Source: Mycolicibacterium madagascariense (GTDB taxonomy: Bacteria > Actinomycetota > Actinomycetes > Mycobacteriales > Mycobacteriaceae). From it: a DNA stretch of 64,000 bases. This document shows, piece after piece, positions 1-10,054 of the stretch (position 1 is the first letter of the stretch; every line of letters starts with the position of its first letter). The stretch covers positions 1,364,001 to 1,428,000 of the forward strand of contig NZ_AP022610.1 in the NCBI RefSeq assembly GCF_010729665.1, read 5' to 3'. A program made the translations under genes and the position numbers. Under the pieces are notes generated by a model that was given only the letters and a program-made list of their open reading frames with translations, was not told the DNA's origin and did not search any database.

Positions 1-1029
1 GGGTGGGTCGGTGAGCCGAGGGACGCCTTCGTCACTGGCTCGCACCTGGATTCGGTGCCCGACGGGGGTGCCTACGACGGGCCGCTCGGCGTCGTGTCGG
101 CATTCGCGGCCGTCGACATCGTGCGCGCCCGCGGCGTCGTCCCGACGATACCCGTTGCCGTGGCGGCCTTCTCCGACGAGGAGGGCGCCCGCTTCGGCGT
201 CGCGTGCGTGGGGTCCAAGCTCGTCACCGGCGCGCTGAGCGCCGACCGCGCGCGGGCCTTGCGCGACAACGACGGCGTCACGCTCGAGGAGGCGATGACC
301 CGCGCCGGTCGTCATCCCGAGCATCTCGGCATCGACGAGACCCTGCTGAAGCGGATCGGCGTCTACGTCGAACTGCACGTCGAGCAGGGCCGCGCGCTGG
401 ACCTCGTCGACCGGCCGATCGCGGTGGCCTCGGCCATCTGGCCACACGGCCGCTGGGAGTTCGCGTTTCACGGCGCCGCCAACCACGCCGGCACCACCCG
501 CCTGTCCGACCGCCGGGATCCGATGCTGGCCTTCGCATCGTCGGTGCACGCCGCCCGCACCGCGGCCCAGCGGCACGAGGCGGTCGCCACCTTCGGCAAG
601 GTGCTCGTCTCGCCCAACGGCGCCAACGCCATTCCCTCTCTGGTGAGAGCGTGGCTGGACGCCCGGGCCGCCGACGAGGCGACGCTGACCGCCCTGGTCG
701 ACCAGATCAGTGCCGAGGCAGGTGGTTTCGCGACGGCCGACGGCATCGACCTGCGGGTGAGCGCCGAATCCCTCACGCCCGTCGTCGACTTCCCGCAGGC
801 GCCCCGCGCTCGGCTGCAGCGGGCGCTGGCGGGGGTCGGCGACGTGCCCGTGCTGGCGACGCAGGCGGGTCACGACGCGGGCATCCTCTCGGCCAGAGTG
901 CCGACGGCAATGCTGTTCGTGCGCAACCCGACCGGCGTCTCGCACTCACCGCAGGAATACGCCGAGCCCGCCGACTGCAATCTCGGCGCCGAGGCGCTGG
1001 CCGACGTCATGGTGGAGTGGGTGGGGTGA
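1..1029 (+). CDS. M20-family amidohydrolase (allantoate amidohydrolase / N-carbamoyl amino acid hydrolase type), 5' truncated
   Basis: The frame is open from base 1, so the N-terminus lies outside the window; 342 residues remain. The di-metal M20 signature is visible: SHLDSVPDGG then DGGAYDGPLGV, an acidic pair in FSDEEGARF, ELHVEQG, and a late AGHDAGIL histidine. This family hydrolyses N-carbamoyl or ureido amides in the cytoplasm. Its TGA overlaps the GTG of hutF by 4 nt, so it is translationally coupled to histidine catabolism. In that context it may handle an N-formyl or N-formimino-glutamate intermediate rather than allantoate; this is inference from position. Family assignment is secure, substrate is not. 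Confidence 0.85.
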   Translation, partial: GWVGEPRDAFVTGSHLDSVPDGGAYDGPLGVVSAFAAVDIVRARGVVPTIPVAVAAFSDEEGARFGVACVGSKLVTGALSADRARALRDNDGVTLEEAMTRAGRHPEHLGIDETLLKRIGVYVELHVEQGRALDLVDRPIAVASAIWPHGRWEFAFHGAANHAGTTRLSDRRDPMLAFASSVHAARTAAQRHEAVATFGKVLVSPNGANAIPSLVRAWLDARAADEATLTALVDQISAEAGGFATADGIDLRVSAESLTPVVDFPQAPRARLQRALAGVGDVPVLATQAGHDAGILSARVPTAMLFVRNPTGVSHSPQEYAEPADCNLGAEALADVMVEWVG

Positions 1030-2372
1030 GCTCCTGGTGGTGCGAGCACGCCTGGCTCGGCGGGGATGCCGTCGCCGAGCGGGTGTCGATCACCGTCGCC
1101 GACGGCCGGATCACCGCGGTCGAGTCCGAAGTCCCCGCGCCGGCATCGGCGCAGCGGCTCGCCGGGCTCGTCGTGCCGGGCCTGGCCAACGCGCACTCGC
1201 ACGCCTTCCACCGGGCACTGCGGTCGCGCACCCAGCGCGACCGGGGCTCGTTCTGGACGTGGCGCGACCTGATGTACCGGGCCGCGGGCCGGCTCGACCC
1301 CGACGGCTATCGCCGGCTCGCGACCGCGGTGTACGCCGAAATGACTTGTGCGGGAATCACGTCGGTGGGTGAGTTCCACTACCTGCACCACGACGTCGGC
1401 GGAACCCCCTACGCCGACCCCAACGAGATGGGCCTCGCGCTCGTCGAGGCGGCGGACGCTGCGGGCGTGCGCCTGACCCTGCTCGACACGTGCTATCTCA
1501 GCTCGGGCGTCGACGGCGCGCCGCTGGCTCCGGGTCCGCAGCAGCGCTTCGGCGACGGCAGCGGCGAAGCGTGGGCCGAGCGCGTGCAGGCACTGCATCA
1601 GTCCATCGATGACGAGGGCGTAAGGATCGGCGCCGCATTGCATTCCGTGCGCGGGGTACCCCTGGAGCACATGCCCGCCGTCGTCGAGTGGGCCGCCGCC
1701 CACGACGCGCCGCTGCACGTGCACTCCTCGGAGCAGACCGCCGAAGTCGAACAGTGTCTGGCGGTCCACGGCGCCACCCCGACGGCGCTGCTCCGCGACG
1801 CCGGGGTCCTCGGACCCCGCACCACTGCCGTGCATGCCACCCACCTGACCGACGAGGATCTGGCCGACCTCGACCGCTCCGCGACCGGGGTGTGCTTCTG
1901 CCCGACGACCGAGCGGGATCTCGGCGACGGCATCGGCCCGGCGGCCGCGCTGCTGGCCGGCCGCGGCCGGTTCAGCCTCGGGTCCGACTCTCACGCCGTG
2001 ATCGACCTCTTCGAGGAGGCGCGGGCCACCGAGCTCGACGAGCGGCTGGCCCGTCGCGAACGCGGGATCGTCTCCGCCCAGCGGCTTTTGACGGCCGCGA
2101 CGGTCGACGGCCAACACGCGCTCGGCTGGCCCGATGCGGGCACGCTGCGCGTCGGCGCCCGCGCCGACCTCGTCGCCGTCGACACGACCTCGCTGCGCAC
2201 CGCGGGCGGGGGCGCGACGGTCGAGAACGTGATGTTCGCGGCGTCGGCGGCGGACGTCACCGACGTCGTCGTCGACGGCCGCGTCGTCGTCGCCGATCGC
2301 CGGCACGTCTCGGTCGACGTGAAAACCGCACTGGCCGAATCGATCTCGGCCCTGCTGGGGCAGGTTCGGTGA
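1026..2372 (+). CDS. hutF: Formimidoylglutamate deiminase
   Basis: 448 residues, normal length for HutF, an amidohydrolase-superfamily enzyme that deiminates N-formimino-L-glutamate to N-formyl-L-glutamate in the five-step histidine pathway. The metal-binding HSHAFHR motif is followed by the HutF-type segment [16 protein letters not shown]; other ligands appear as HVHSSEQ, HATHLTD and [10 protein letters not shown]. The GTG start sits in a GTGA overlap with the preceding M20 gene, and the stop overlaps the hutI start in the same way. The three genes therefore form one transcription and translation unit running in from the left edge. Confidence 0.93.
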   Translation: MSSWWCEHAWLGGDAVAERVSITVADGRITAVESEVPAPASAQRLAGLVVPGLANAHSHAFHRALRSRTQRDRGSFWTWRDLMYRAAGRLDPDGYRRLATAVYAEMTCAGITSVGEFHYLHHDVGGTPYADPNEMGLALVEAADAAGVRLTLLDTCYLSSGVDGAPLAPGPQQRFGDGSGEAWAERVQALHQSIDDEGVRIGAALHSVRGVPLEHMPAVVEWAAAHDAPLHVHSSEQTAEVEQCLAVHGATPTALLRDAGVLGPRTTAVHATHLTDEDLADLDRSATGVCFCPTTERDLGDGIGPAAALLAGRGRFSLGSDSHAVIDLFEEARATELDERLARRERGIVSAQRLLTAATVDGQHALGWPDAGTLRVGARADLVAVDTTSLRTAGGGATVENVMFAASAADVTDVVVDGRVVVADRRHVSVDVKTALAESISALLGQVR

Positions 2373-3556
2373 GCACCGTCTTCACCGGCATCGGCGAGCT
2401 GGTCACCAACGATCCGAGCCAGGGCGACGGCAGCCGACTGGGCATCGTCACCGACGGGGCCATCGTCGTCGAGGGCGAGCGCATTGCCTGGATCGGTGAG
2501 CGTCGGCACGCCCCGGATGCCGACGCGCGCATCGACCTCGGTGGCGGCAGCGTGATCCCCGGGTTCGTCGACAGCCACGCTCACCTGGTCTTCGCCGGCG
2601 AACGGTCGGCCGAATTCGCGGCACGCATGAGTGGGCAGCCCTACGCGGCGGGCGGCATCGCCACGACGGTCGCCGCGACCAGGGCCGCCGACGACGCGGC
2701 GCTGCGCCACGGCCTCGCGCGGTGGGCCGATGAGATGGTCCGCGGCGGCATCACGACGTTCGAGACCAAGAGCGGCTACGGCCTGACCGTCGCCGACGAA
2801 GCCCGCGCGTTGCGGCTGGCAAGCGACTTCACGCCCGAGACCACGTTCCTCGGCGCCCACGTCGTCCCCGCCGAGTATCGCGACGACCGCGACGGCTACG
2901 TCGACCTGGTGACCGGCCCGATGCTGGCGGAATGTGCGCCGCTGGCCCGGTGGATCGACGTCTTCTGCGACCGAGGCGCCTTCGACGTCGACGAGTCCGA
3001 GGCCATCTTGCGGGCGGGTGCCGCCGCCGGGCTGATTCCGCGCCTGCACGCCGGTCAGCTCGAGCTGGGCGCGGGCATCCAGCTCGCCGTGGAGCTGGGC
3101 GCCGCGTCGGTCGACCACTGCACGTACGCCTCCGACGCCGACGTCGAAGCGCTCGCCTCGGCGGCGGGCACGACGGTGGCGACGCTCCTGCCGGGGGCCG
3201 AATTCTGCACGCGGGCAACCTATCCCGACGCGCAGCGGTTCCTGGCCGCCGGCGCGACGGTGGCGCTGGCGACCGACTGCAACCCCGGCTCGTCGTTTAC
3301 GTCCAGCATGTCGTTCTGCATCGCGCTCGCCGTACGGGACATGTACTTCACCCCGGCGCAGGCGCTGTGGTCGGCCACGGCAGGCGGTGCCGCCGCCCTG
3401 CGCCGCGACGACGTCGGCGTCCTCGAGCCCGGCACGCGCGCGGACTTCGTGGCCCTGGACGCCCCGTCGTACGTCCATCTGGCCTACCGGCCCGGCGTCC
3501 CGCTCGTCCGCGACGTCGTGATGGCGGGGTCGGTCGTCTCGACGCCTGGATTCTGA
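2369..3556 (+). CDS. hutI: Imidazolonepropionase
   Basis: 395 residues. HutI opens imidazolone propionate to N-formimino-L-glutamate, the substrate of HutF encoded just upstream. Family marks are [16 protein letters not shown], the [10 protein letters not shown] segment, [27 protein letters not shown] and ATDCNPGSS. It starts at a GTG in a GTGA overlap with hutF. It is the last gene of the operon; 69 nt separate it from the TetR gene, and two palindromes in that gap suggest that a new transcription unit begins there. Confidence 0.95.
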   Translation: MSTVFTGIGELVTNDPSQGDGSRLGIVTDGAIVVEGERIAWIGERRHAPDADARIDLGGGSVIPGFVDSHAHLVFAGERSAEFAARMSGQPYAAGGIATTVAATRAADDAALRHGLARWADEMVRGGITTFETKSGYGLTVADEARALRLASDFTPETTFLGAHVVPAEYRDDRDGYVDLVTGPMLAECAPLARWIDVFCDRGAFDVDESEAILRAGAAAGLIPRLHAGQLELGAGIQLAVELGAASVDHCTYASDADVEALASAAGTTVATLLPGAEFCTRATYPDAQRFLAAGATVALATDCNPGSSFTSSMSFCIALAVRDMYFTPAQALWSATAGGAAALRRDDVGVLEPGTRADFVALDAPSYVHLAYRPGVPLVRDVVMAGSVVSTPGF

Positions 3557-3572
3557 CGCCTCCGGCAAAACG

Positions 3573-3603
3573 TGCCCAACGGGCAATCTTGCCCACCGGG
3601 CAA
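3573..3603 (+). promoter_or_regulatory. Tandem palindromic operators upstream of the TetR gene
   Basis: Two dyads lie 16 nt apart: TGCCCAACGGGCA (3573-3585) and TTGCCCACCGGGCAA (3589-3603). They share the half-site TGCCC/GGGCA and stand just upstream of the tetR ATG at 3626. Placement and symmetry fit autoregulation by the TetR protein that follows. Binding itself is inferred. Confidence 0.7.
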
Positions 3604-3625
3604 GTTTGGGCGTACGGTGGCCGGC

Positions 3626-4255
3626 ATGGGACTGCGCGAGCGCAAGAAGGTCGACACGCGACGGGCGCTCAGCGACGCCGCCCTGAAACTGGCGTTAGAG
3701 AACGGCCTCGACGCCGTCACGCGCGAGGACATCGCGAGGGAGGCGGGGGTCTCGCTGCGCACCTTCACCAACTACTTCACCGGCAAGTACGAGGCGTTGG
3801 CCTACCGGCAGGCCGAACGCCTGCGGCGAAGCATCTCGCTGTTTCGCGCGCGGCCCGCCGACGAACCACTGTGGACGTCGATGACCGAGGCGGTGCTCGG
3901 ACCGCTCGACGAGGAATTCGCCGACCGCGACATGGTCGACGCGACGATTCCCACCCGCGGCGAACTCGTCCAGGTGCGAAAGCTGCTGTTGCACCCGGAC
4001 ATTCGTACGGCGGTGGTCAAGGAGTTGTTCGACGAGTGGGTCGAGGCCATCGCCGAACGCGCCGGCGTCGATCCCTTGACGGACATGTACCCGCGACTGG
4101 TCACCGCCGTGGTGCGCGCCGTCGTCGACACGGCGATGGACGCCTACGCGGTGGCCGACCCACCCGTCGCCGTGACGACGCTCCTGCGTGACGGCATGGC
4201 CGCCGTCGCGGCGGGAATGCCCGAGCCGCACCGGCTGGAGCAGGCGCGTGGCTGA
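3626..4255 (+). CDS. TetR/AcrR-family transcriptional regulator
   Basis: 209 residues. The N-terminal helix-turn-helix is typical: LRERKKVDTRRALSDAALKL followed by ITREDIAREAG-like VTREDIAREAGVSLRTFTNYF. The remaining helices form the ligand-binding domain and match no specific subfamily that I recognise. The ATG at 3626 is preferred over the upstream GTG at 3572 because it places the usual TetR N-terminus and leaves the tandem operators outside the gene. The 3' end overlaps the FAD monooxygenase gene by 8 nt, so the regulator probably controls that enzyme together with itself. Confidence 0.9.
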   Translation: MGLRERKKVDTRRALSDAALKLALENGLDAVTREDIAREAGVSLRTFTNYFTGKYEALAYRQAERLRRSISLFRARPADEPLWTSMTEAVLGPLDEEFADRDMVDATIPTRGELVQVRKLLLHPDIRTAVVKELFDEWVEAIAERAGVDPLTDMYPRLVTAVVRAVVDTAMDAYAVADPPVAVTTLLRDGMAAVAAGMPEPHRLEQARG

Positions 4256-5774
4256 CCAGGACACCGCCGCGGTCGTCATCGCCGGAGCGGGACCGAACGG
4301 ACTGATGCTCGCCTGCGAGCTCGCGCTCGCCGGCGTCGGCTCCGTCGTCCTCGATGGGCAACCCGGGCCCGGTGACGAACCCAAGTCCAACGGTCTTGCC
4401 GGGCAGGTCGTTCGGATTCTCGACATGCGGGGGCTGTACCAGGCCTTCGGGGGTCCCGACGGGCCGTCGGAACCGTTGCGCGAGTGGATGTTCGCGGGCA
4501 TGGGTCTGGACTTCTCGGGCGTGCCGGACAATCCGATGCGCGCTCTGTTGATCCAGCAGCCCAGGGTGGTGCGGCTGCTGGAGAAGCGCGCCCGTGATCT
4601 CGGCGTCGACGTCAGATGGGGCCACGCACTGGTGGGGCTGACGCAGACCGAGGACGGGGTCGACGCGTTCGTCGAGGGCCCCGGTGGCACGTACTGTCTG
4701 GGCGCCGCCTACCTCGTCGGCGCGGACGGCGGGCGCAGCCTCGTCCGCAAGACGCTGGGGGTCGAGTTCCCCGGCAGTACCTCGAACACGGTGACGCGGC
4801 TTGCCGACGTGCATCTTCCCGACGAGCTTCGCGGTGACGACGGCGCCTATGTCATACCGGGTTTTGGTCCGCTCCGCATGCGGCACAACCGGCTCGACGA
4901 CGGTGGCTACGTCTTCTTCGACATCCCCTCTGGCCGAACGATGTTCGCGACCGTCGAGGCAGGCCGGCTGCCGCCGGACGCTCCGCCGATGTCGCTGGAG
5001 GATCTCCGCGCGAGCGCCAAGCGGGTCTTCGGCGTGGACGTTCCCTTCGAACCGCCGCGCGGTCCCGGCCCGCACGCGATGCGCCGGATGGACGGCATCA
5101 ATACGCGCTTGGCGCAGAACTATCGCGTCGGCCGCGTGCTGCTGCTCGGCGACGCCGCGCACGTGCACTCCCCGATGGGCGGCCCCGGCCTCAACCTCGG
5201 CCTGCAGGACACGGTGAATCTCGGCTGGAAGCTGGCCGCGCAGGTCAGGGGGTGGGCGCCCAAGGGCCTGCTCGACACCTACGAGTCCGAACGCCATCCG
5301 GTGGGGGAGCGCGTCATGATGCACTCGCTGTCGCAGCAGGCACTGGTGGCCCACGGGCCCGAAGTCGACGCTCTGCGAACGCTCTTCGGCGAGCTCGTCG
5401 AGCTGCCCCAGGTGCGCGCACATCTGGCGCGGCTCCTCGCCGGGGCCGACGTGCGCTACGACGTCGGCGATGCGCACCCGTGGTCGGGCTTCCTGGTGCC
5501 GGAATTGGTGCTCGACGACGGCCGTCGCGTCGCCGAGCTGCTGCGCGACGGCAGACCCGTCCTGATCGACGGTTCCGGCGGCGCGTTCGCGACGATCGCG
5601 GCGGGCTGGGCCGATCGCGTCGAGCTGGTGGCGGCCAGCATCGTCGAGTCGCCCGTCCTGGGTCTCCTCGTGCGACCCGACGGCTACGTGGCATGGGCCA
5701 CCGAAGCTGCCGAGGGGCCGGGACTCGTTGCGGCACTGCAGCGTTGGTTCGGGGTGTCCATCAGCTCAGCTTGA
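4248..5774 (+). CDS. FAD-dependent aromatic monooxygenase (PHBH/MhpA-like)
   Basis: 508 residues. An N-terminal Rossmann motif GAGPNGLMLACELA binds FAD; the second FAD motif GDAAHVHSPMGGPGLN sits about two thirds along, and GADGGRSLVR is the DG motif of class A flavoprotein hydroxylases. The C-terminal 100 residues form the thioredoxin-like extension seen in larger members. Such enzymes hydroxylate phenolic or polyketide rings with NAD(P)H and oxygen. The GTG start overlaps tetR by 8 nt, making a regulator-enzyme pair that suggests induction by an aromatic ligand or xenobiotic. The substrate cannot be read from sequence. Its stop overlaps the convergent zeta-type gene by 14 nt. Confidence 0.88.
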   Translation: MADQDTAAVVIAGAGPNGLMLACELALAGVGSVVLDGQPGPGDEPKSNGLAGQVVRILDMRGLYQAFGGPDGPSEPLREWMFAGMGLDFSGVPDNPMRALLIQQPRVVRLLEKRARDLGVDVRWGHALVGLTQTEDGVDAFVEGPGGTYCLGAAYLVGADGGRSLVRKTLGVEFPGSTSNTVTRLADVHLPDELRGDDGAYVIPGFGPLRMRHNRLDDGGYVFFDIPSGRTMFATVEAGRLPPDAPPMSLEDLRASAKRVFGVDVPFEPPRGPGPHAMRRMDGINTRLAQNYRVGRVLLLGDAAHVHSPMGGPGLNLGLQDTVNLGWKLAAQVRGWAPKGLLDTYESERHPVGERVMMHSLSQQALVAHGPEVDALRTLFGELVELPQVRAHLARLLAGADVRYDVGDAHPWSGFLVPELVLDDGRRVAELLRDGRPVLIDGSGGAFATIAAGWADRVELVAASIVESPVLGLLVRPDGYVAWATEAAEGPGLVAALQRWFGVSISSA

Positions 5775-6399
5775 GCGCCGCGGCGACGATCGGTCGCGCC
5801 CAGGTCGGCGTGGCGGAGAGGTCCGGCGGTCCGACGATCTCGCCGTGGTCGACGTGCAGGACCAGCACCGGTCGCGGCGCCTGCCCGGCAGCCGGGTCGG
5901 CCGCGGCGGAGTTGTCGTACACGCGCAGTTCGGTGAGCGTCGGCAGCAGTCGCACCAGGTTCATCCGGCTATGGCGCCACCGCCGCCGGACGTCGGCCTC
6001 GGGGATGTCGTGCCCGCCCGTGCTGACCCGGTGGCGCACGCGTTCGAGGTGTAGTTCGGGGCTGGCCAGGCCGACGTAGAAGATCCGCACCTCGAAACCC
6101 GCGGCGGCGGCGTCGGCGAGGATGCCCGTCATCGTGCCGCCCCCGAGCGTCGTCTCGAAGGCGATGTCGAGGCGTTCGGCGACGGCGCGCTCCAGCAGTC
6201 GTCGACCCTGCCGCCACGCCGCCGCATTCGCCTTCACCTGTTCCAGGCCGGGATTGGCGGCGATCAGCGCCTTCGCCGCTTCGTCGGGGTTGTAGTACTC
6301 GCCGCCGGCGGCGCGGATCATCGCGCCACCGATGCTGCTCTTGCCCGCGCCGTTGACACCGGCCAGGACGTAGATGCGGGGCGCGGCCCTACGGGTCAA
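5761..6399 (-). CDS. Zeta-toxin-like P-loop ATPase (putative toxin of a TA module)
   Basis: 212 residues. Walker A is GVNGAGKSS at the N-terminus, followed by the zeta-toxin style NPDEAAK and the FETTLGGGTM segment. Zeta toxins phosphorylate UDP-activated amino sugars; related stand-alone ATPases are also common, so toxicity is not proved. It starts at a TTG whose overlap with the upstream gene's TGA (TTGA, 6396-6399) indicates translational coupling to a Phd-like antitoxin. It converges on the monooxygenase gene with a 14-nt overlap. Confidence 0.78.
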   Translation of the reverse strand: MTRRAAPRIYVLAGVNGAGKSSIGGAMIRAAGGEYYNPDEAAKALIAANPGLEQVKANAAAWRQGRRLLERAVAERLDIAFETTLGGGTMTGILADAAAAGFEVRIFYVGLASPELHLERVRHRVSTGGHDIPEADVRRRWRHSRMNLVRLLPTLTELRVYDNSAAADPAAGQAPRPVLVLHVDHGEIVGPPDLSATPTWARPIVAAALKLS

Positions 6400-6743
6400 C
6401 TAGGCCGGGCGGCCGCGACGGCGGCGCGGCCCAGTTCCTCGGGTGAGGCATCGAATGCCGCGGCCATGCCTGCCTTGGCGTGCTTGGTCTGCATGCGCGC
6501 CAAGAGGCCGTCGAACTCCTCGGTCAACTCGTCGAGCACGGGTGAGCTGGCCCGGGTCAGCGCCTCGAACTCGGCATAGGACAGCAGCACCGCCTTGGGC
6601 GTGTTGTGCTTGGTGATCGCGACGGCACCTCCAAGGGCGGCCTGTTCGAAGATCGCGCCGAACTCGTTCTTGAACCGGGTGGCCGCCACGGTGGGCACGT
6701 CGACGAGTTCACCGTCGCTGTTGCGGTAGCTCAAGGTCGCCAT
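6396..6743 (-). CDS. Phd/YefM-type antitoxin
   Basis: 115 residues. The protein has the Phd fold signature: a strand-helix DNA-binding part with VAATRFKNEFGAIFEQA, then AITKHNTPKAVLLSYAEFEAL, the classic PRAVLIS-like strand. The C-terminus, rich in Ala and Glu, would be the toxin-neutralising tail. It is the first gene of a two-gene module with the zeta-type ATPase, joined by a 4-nt stop/start overlap. Dyads directly upstream of the ATG fit autorepression. A Phd-type partner is less usual for zeta toxins than the epsilon type, so the pairing is notable. Confidence 0.82.
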   Translation of the reverse strand: MATLSYRNSDGELVDVPTVAATRFKNEFGAIFEQAALGGAVAITKHNTPKAVLLSYAEFEALTRASSPVLDELTEEFDGLLARMQTKHAKAGMAAAFDASPEELGRAAVAAARPS

Positions 6744-6755
6744 GGGGACATTCTA

Positions 6756-6777
6756 GCCAAAATGGCCAATATGGCCA
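6756..6777 (-). promoter_or_regulatory. Operator dyads of the toxin-antitoxin-like module
   Basis: GCCAAAATGGC (6756-6766) overlaps two copies of the self-complementary hexamer TGGCCA (6763-6768 and 6772-6777). They lie 13-34 nt upstream of the antitoxin start codon, as expected for autorepression by a Phd-type protein. Confidence 0.6.
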
Positions 6778-6793
6778 CTACTCCATCCGTTCG

Positions 6794-6843
6794 GATAGCG
6801 CTCCCAGTCGTCTCGGCGCCCGCGGACGACTGACAGCGCTATC
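6794..6843. terminator. Long hairpin at the 3' end of the methyltransferase gene
   Basis: The arms GATAGCGCT (6794-6802) and AGCGCTATC (6835-6843) enclose inner arms CAGTCGTC and GACGACTG. The TAG stop of the methyltransferase gene lies in the arm GAGATAGCG. A probable terminator or 3'-end stabiliser, of the same design as the elements at 12717 and 14012. Confidence 0.65.
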
Positions 6844-7585
6844 TCGACGGCCCCAGCGTCGCCCGCACCCCGACCGTGACGTACGGCAGCGCGAGACCGC
6901 TGGCATTGGCGAGCGCCGGGTGGGTGGCGAGCAGCTCGCGCACCCGCTCGAGCGTCTTCGTGCGGACCTCGGTGGGCGAGGTGATGCAGTAGCTGCGGGA
7001 GGCCACCAAGTCGATGAGGGCCTGCGGGGTCAGGTAGCTCGTCCACTCGACCTGATGGCGGGCCACGTCGGTGAACGGTGCGGGCAGCGTCACCTCGCGG
7101 CGACGTGCCGGGTCGTCCTCCGCGCCGATGATGCGGCCGAGGTCCTTCACCCAGCCGAGCCGCTCGTCGCGCACGTTCCACACCAGCCCGATGCGCCCAC
7201 CCGGTCGCAGCACCCGCGCGATCTCGCGGACCGCGCGGTCGACGTCGAACCAGTGCCACGCCTGCGCCACCACCACGGCGTCGACGCTGTCGTCGGGAAG
7301 CGGGATCTCCTCGGCGGTGCCGAGCAGCGCCGGCGTCTCGGGCAACGAGCTGCGCAGGACCTCGAGCATCTCGGGGATGGGGTCGACGGCGGTGACGTTC
7401 AGTCCGCGTTCGACGAGCCGGACGGTCAGCTTGCCGGTGCCGGCGCCGAGGTCGAGGACGTCGCGCGCCCCCGCCGGCAGCAGCCAGTCGATGGCCTCCG
7501 GCGGGTAGGACGGGCGGCCACGCTCGTAGGCGGCGGCCTCCTCGCCGAAGGACAGCGAGCCGTCGGGGGATTGCTCGGTGGTCAC
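6839..7585 (-). CDS. SAM-dependent class I methyltransferase of the methionine operon
   Basis: 248 residues. Motif I is [12 protein letters not shown], followed by [24 protein letters not shown] and a [10 protein letters not shown] segment, a standard UbiE/SAM methyltransferase arrangement. The GTG start overlaps the metX TGA by 4 nt (GTGA). From memory of M. tuberculosis, a methyltransferase (Rv3342) also follows metA/metX there, so the association is conserved. The acceptor is unknown. Being in an operon behind a SAM riboswitch, it should be made when SAM is low. Confidence 0.88.
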   Translation of the reverse strand: MTTEQSPDGSLSFGEEAAAYERGRPSYPPEAIDWLLPAGARDVLDLGAGTGKLTVRLVERGLNVTAVDPIPEMLEVLRSSLPETPALLGTAEEIPLPDDSVDAVVVAQAWHWFDVDRAVREIARVLRPGGRIGLVWNVRDERLGWVKDLGRIIGAEDDPARRREVTLPAPFTDVARHQVEWTSYLTPQALIDLVASRSYCITSPTEVRTKTLERVRELLATHPALANASGLALPYVTVGVRATLGPSR

Positions 7586-8712
7586 TTGGCCGCGAACTCC
7601 AGTGTCTGGCGAATCAATTCGTACACGGCGTCGGTCTCGACGAGGAAGCCGTCGTGACCGTATTCGGAGTCGACGACGTTCAGCCCGGTGCACGTCGGCA
7701 ACAGGTCGGCGAGCTCCTGCTGCAGGCGCAGCGGGTAGAGCCGGTCGGAGGTGATGCCGCCGACGACGACGGGCACCGTCACCCGGCGCAGCGCCGCGGC
7801 CACGCCGCCGCGGCCCCGGCCGACGTCATGGCTGCTCAGGGCGTTGGTCAGCGCGACGTAGGTGCCGGCATCGAAGCGCCGCGCCAACTTTCCGCCCTGG
7901 TACTCCAGGTAGCTCTGCACCGCGTAGCGGCCGCCGGCGGTGGGGTCCTCCTCGCCCTGCCCGGCGTTGCCGAAACGGTCATCGAGTTCCTTCTCGCCGC
8001 GGTAGGTGAGATGGGCGAACCGCCGCGCGATGTCGATGCCCGCATCGGGGGAGCGACCGGTGCCGTAGTAGTCGCCGTGCTGCCAGTCGGGGTCGGACGT
8101 GATGGCGGCGACCTGCGTGCTCTGCGTGCCGATCTGGTCGGCCGTGGCTCGCGCGCCGACGGCGAGAACCAGTGCGGCGCGGATGGATTCGGGCTGACCG
8201 ACGATCCACTCGAGCGCTCGGGCCCCACCCATGGAGCCGCCGACGACCGCGGCCACCTCGGTGATGCCGAGGGCGGCCAGCGCGGCCCGGTCGGCGTTCA
8301 CCTGATCGCGCACGGTGATCGCGGGGAAGCGCGATCCCCACGGCTTGCCGTCCGGCGCAAGCGAACTGGGGCCGGTGGACCCCTGGCAACCGCCGAGCAC
8401 GTTGGTGGCCACGGCGCACCAGCGGTCGGTGTCGATGGGGGCGCCGGGCCCGGCCACGCCGTCCCACCAGCCGGGCGTCGGGTGCCCGGGCCCCGCTGGG
8501 CCGGTGATGTGGGAGTCGCCCGTCAGGGCGTGCAGCACCACCACCACGTTCCCGCGGTCGTCGGCGAGCTCACCCCAGCGCTGGAACGCGATGTGCACGT
8601 CGTCGAGCACGACGCCCGATTCCAGTGTCAGCGGACCGATGTCGACGATGCCGACCTCGCCCTGCGCGGGCAGCGTGCTCTGCGAAGCGTCGGGAAGTTC
8701 GATGATCGTCAC
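7582..8712 (-). CDS. metX: Homoserine O-acetyltransferase
   Basis: 376 residues from a GTG with the ribosome site AAGGAAG just upstream. MetX acetylates L-homoserine with acetyl-CoA, the activation step for methionine. It is an alpha/beta hydrolase-fold enzyme: HALTGDSH, the [14 protein letters not shown] segment, the nucleophile elbow [12 protein letters not shown], an Asp near TSDRLYP and the His of YGHDGFLVE. The gene starts 11 nt after metY ends and overlaps the methyltransferase, so the order metY-metX-methyltransferase is one operon. Confidence 0.95.
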   Translation of the reverse strand: MTIIELPDASQSTLPAQGEVGIVDIGPLTLESGVVLDDVHIAFQRWGELADDRGNVVVVLHALTGDSHITGPAGPGHPTPGWWDGVAGPGAPIDTDRWCAVATNVLGGCQGSTGPSSLAPDGKPWGSRFPAITVRDQVNADRAALAALGITEVAAVVGGSMGGARALEWIVGQPESIRAALVLAVGARATADQIGTQSTQVAAITSDPDWQHGDYYGTGRSPDAGIDIARRFAHLTYRGEKELDDRFGNAGQGEEDPTAGGRYAVQSYLEYQGGKLARRFDAGTYVALTNALSSHDVGRGRGGVAAALRRVTVPVVVGGITSDRLYPLRLQQELADLLPTCTGLNVVDSEYGHDGFLVETDAVYELIRQTLEFAAK

Positions 8713-8722
8713 ACTTCTTCCT

Positions 8723-10054
8723 TCACACCGAGACCGCATTCCGCGGTACCCCGGCGATCGCCGTCGCGGCGGCGAAGCCCTGCTCCAGATCGGCGAGGAT
8801 GTCGCCGATGCCCTCGATGCCGACGGCGAGCCGCACCATGCCGGGGGTCACGCCGGTGGCGAGTTGCTCCTCGGGGGACAGCTGCGCGTGCGTGGTGGAC
8901 GCCGGATGGATCACCAGTGACCGGACGTCGCCGATGTTGGCGACGTGGCTGTGCAACGTCAGCGCGTTGACGAACGCGGTCGCCGCGTCGAAGCCGCCCG
9001 CCAGCTCGAAGGCCAGCACGGCGCCGGTTCCCTTGGGCGCCAGCTTCTTTCCGCGCTCATACCATGGCGACGTGGGCAGCCCCGCGTAGTTGACCGACAC
9101 CACGCCGTCGTGGCCGCCGAGGTATTCGGCGACCCGCTGCGCGTTGGCGACGTGGCGCTCGAGCCGCAGACTCAGCGTCTCGAGCCCCTGGGCGATGAGG
9201 AACGCGTTGAACGGTGCGCCCGCCGAGCCGAGATCGCGCAACAGCTGCACGCGCGCCTTGAGCGCATAGGCGGGCGGCCCGAGTTCGGCGAAGACGACGC
9301 CGTGGTAGCTCGGATCGGGTGTGGTGAACCCGGGGTGGCGGCCCCGCGTCCAGTCGAAGGTGCCACCGTCGACGATGACGCCCGCGATCGCGGTGCCGTG
9401 GCCGCCGAGGTACTTCGTCGCGGAGTGGACCACGATGTCGGCGCCGTGCGCGATCGGCTGGATGAGGTACGGCGTGGCGATGGTGTTGTCGACGATCAGC
9501 GGCACCCCGTGGTCGTGGGCCACCGAGGACACCCCGGGGATGTCGAGGACGTCGATCTGGGGGTTGGAGATCGTCTCGCCGAAGAACGCCTTGGTGTTGG
9601 GTCGCACCGCCGCGCGCCAGGAGTCCAGGTCGTCGGGGTCGTCGACGAACGTGGTCTCGATGCCCAGCTTGGGCAGCGTGTAGTGCAGCAGGTTGTACGT
9701 GCCGCCGTAGAGCCGCGGCGACGACACGACGTGGTCACCCGCGTTGGCGAGGTTCAGGATCGCGAAGGTCTCCGCGGCCTGGCCCGAGGACAGGAACAGT
9801 GCGGCGACGCCGCCCTCGAGTGCCGCAATGCGTTGCTCGACGACGTCCTGGGTCGGGTTCATGATGCGGGTGTAGATGTTGCCGGGCTCGGTGAGTCCGA
9901 ACAGGGCGGCGGCGTGGTCGGTGTCGCGGAATGCGTACGAGGTGGTCTGGTAGATCGGCAGCGCCCGGGCGCCGGTGCTGGCGTCGGGGGCCTGACCTGC
10001 GTGTACCTGCTTGGTCTCGAACGCCCAGGACGTCGGATCGATGTCGGCGGTCAT
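8723..10054 (-). CDS. metY: O-acetylhomoserine sulfhydrylase (metY/metC type)
   Basis: 443 residues from the ATG at 10054, which is preceded by GAGGAG. This Cys/Met-metabolism PLP enzyme makes homocysteine from O-acetylhomoserine and sulfide. Landmarks are [45 protein letters not shown] and the PLP lysine in [11 protein letters not shown]. Further upstream in-frame ATGs exist, but only this one has a good ribosome site and the usual family N-terminus. It is the first gene after the SAM-IV riboswitch. Confidence 0.94.
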   Translation of the reverse strand: MTADIDPTSWAFETKQVHAGQAPDASTGARALPIYQTTSYAFRDTDHAAALFGLTEPGNIYTRIMNPTQDVVEQRIAALEGGVAALFLSSGQAAETFAILNLANAGDHVVSSPRLYGGTYNLLHYTLPKLGIETTFVDDPDDLDSWRAAVRPNTKAFFGETISNPQIDVLDIPGVSSVAHDHGVPLIVDNTIATPYLIQPIAHGADIVVHSATKYLGGHGTAIAGVIVDGGTFDWTRGRHPGFTTPDPSYHGVVFAELGPPAYALKARVQLLRDLGSAGAPFNAFLIAQGLETLSLRLERHVANAQRVAEYLGGHDGVVSVNYAGLPTSPWYERGKKLAPKGTGAVLAFELAGGFDAATAFVNALTLHSHVANIGDVRSLVIHPASTTHAQLSPEEQLATGVTPGMVRLAVGIEGIGDILADLEQGFAAATAIAGVPRNAVSV

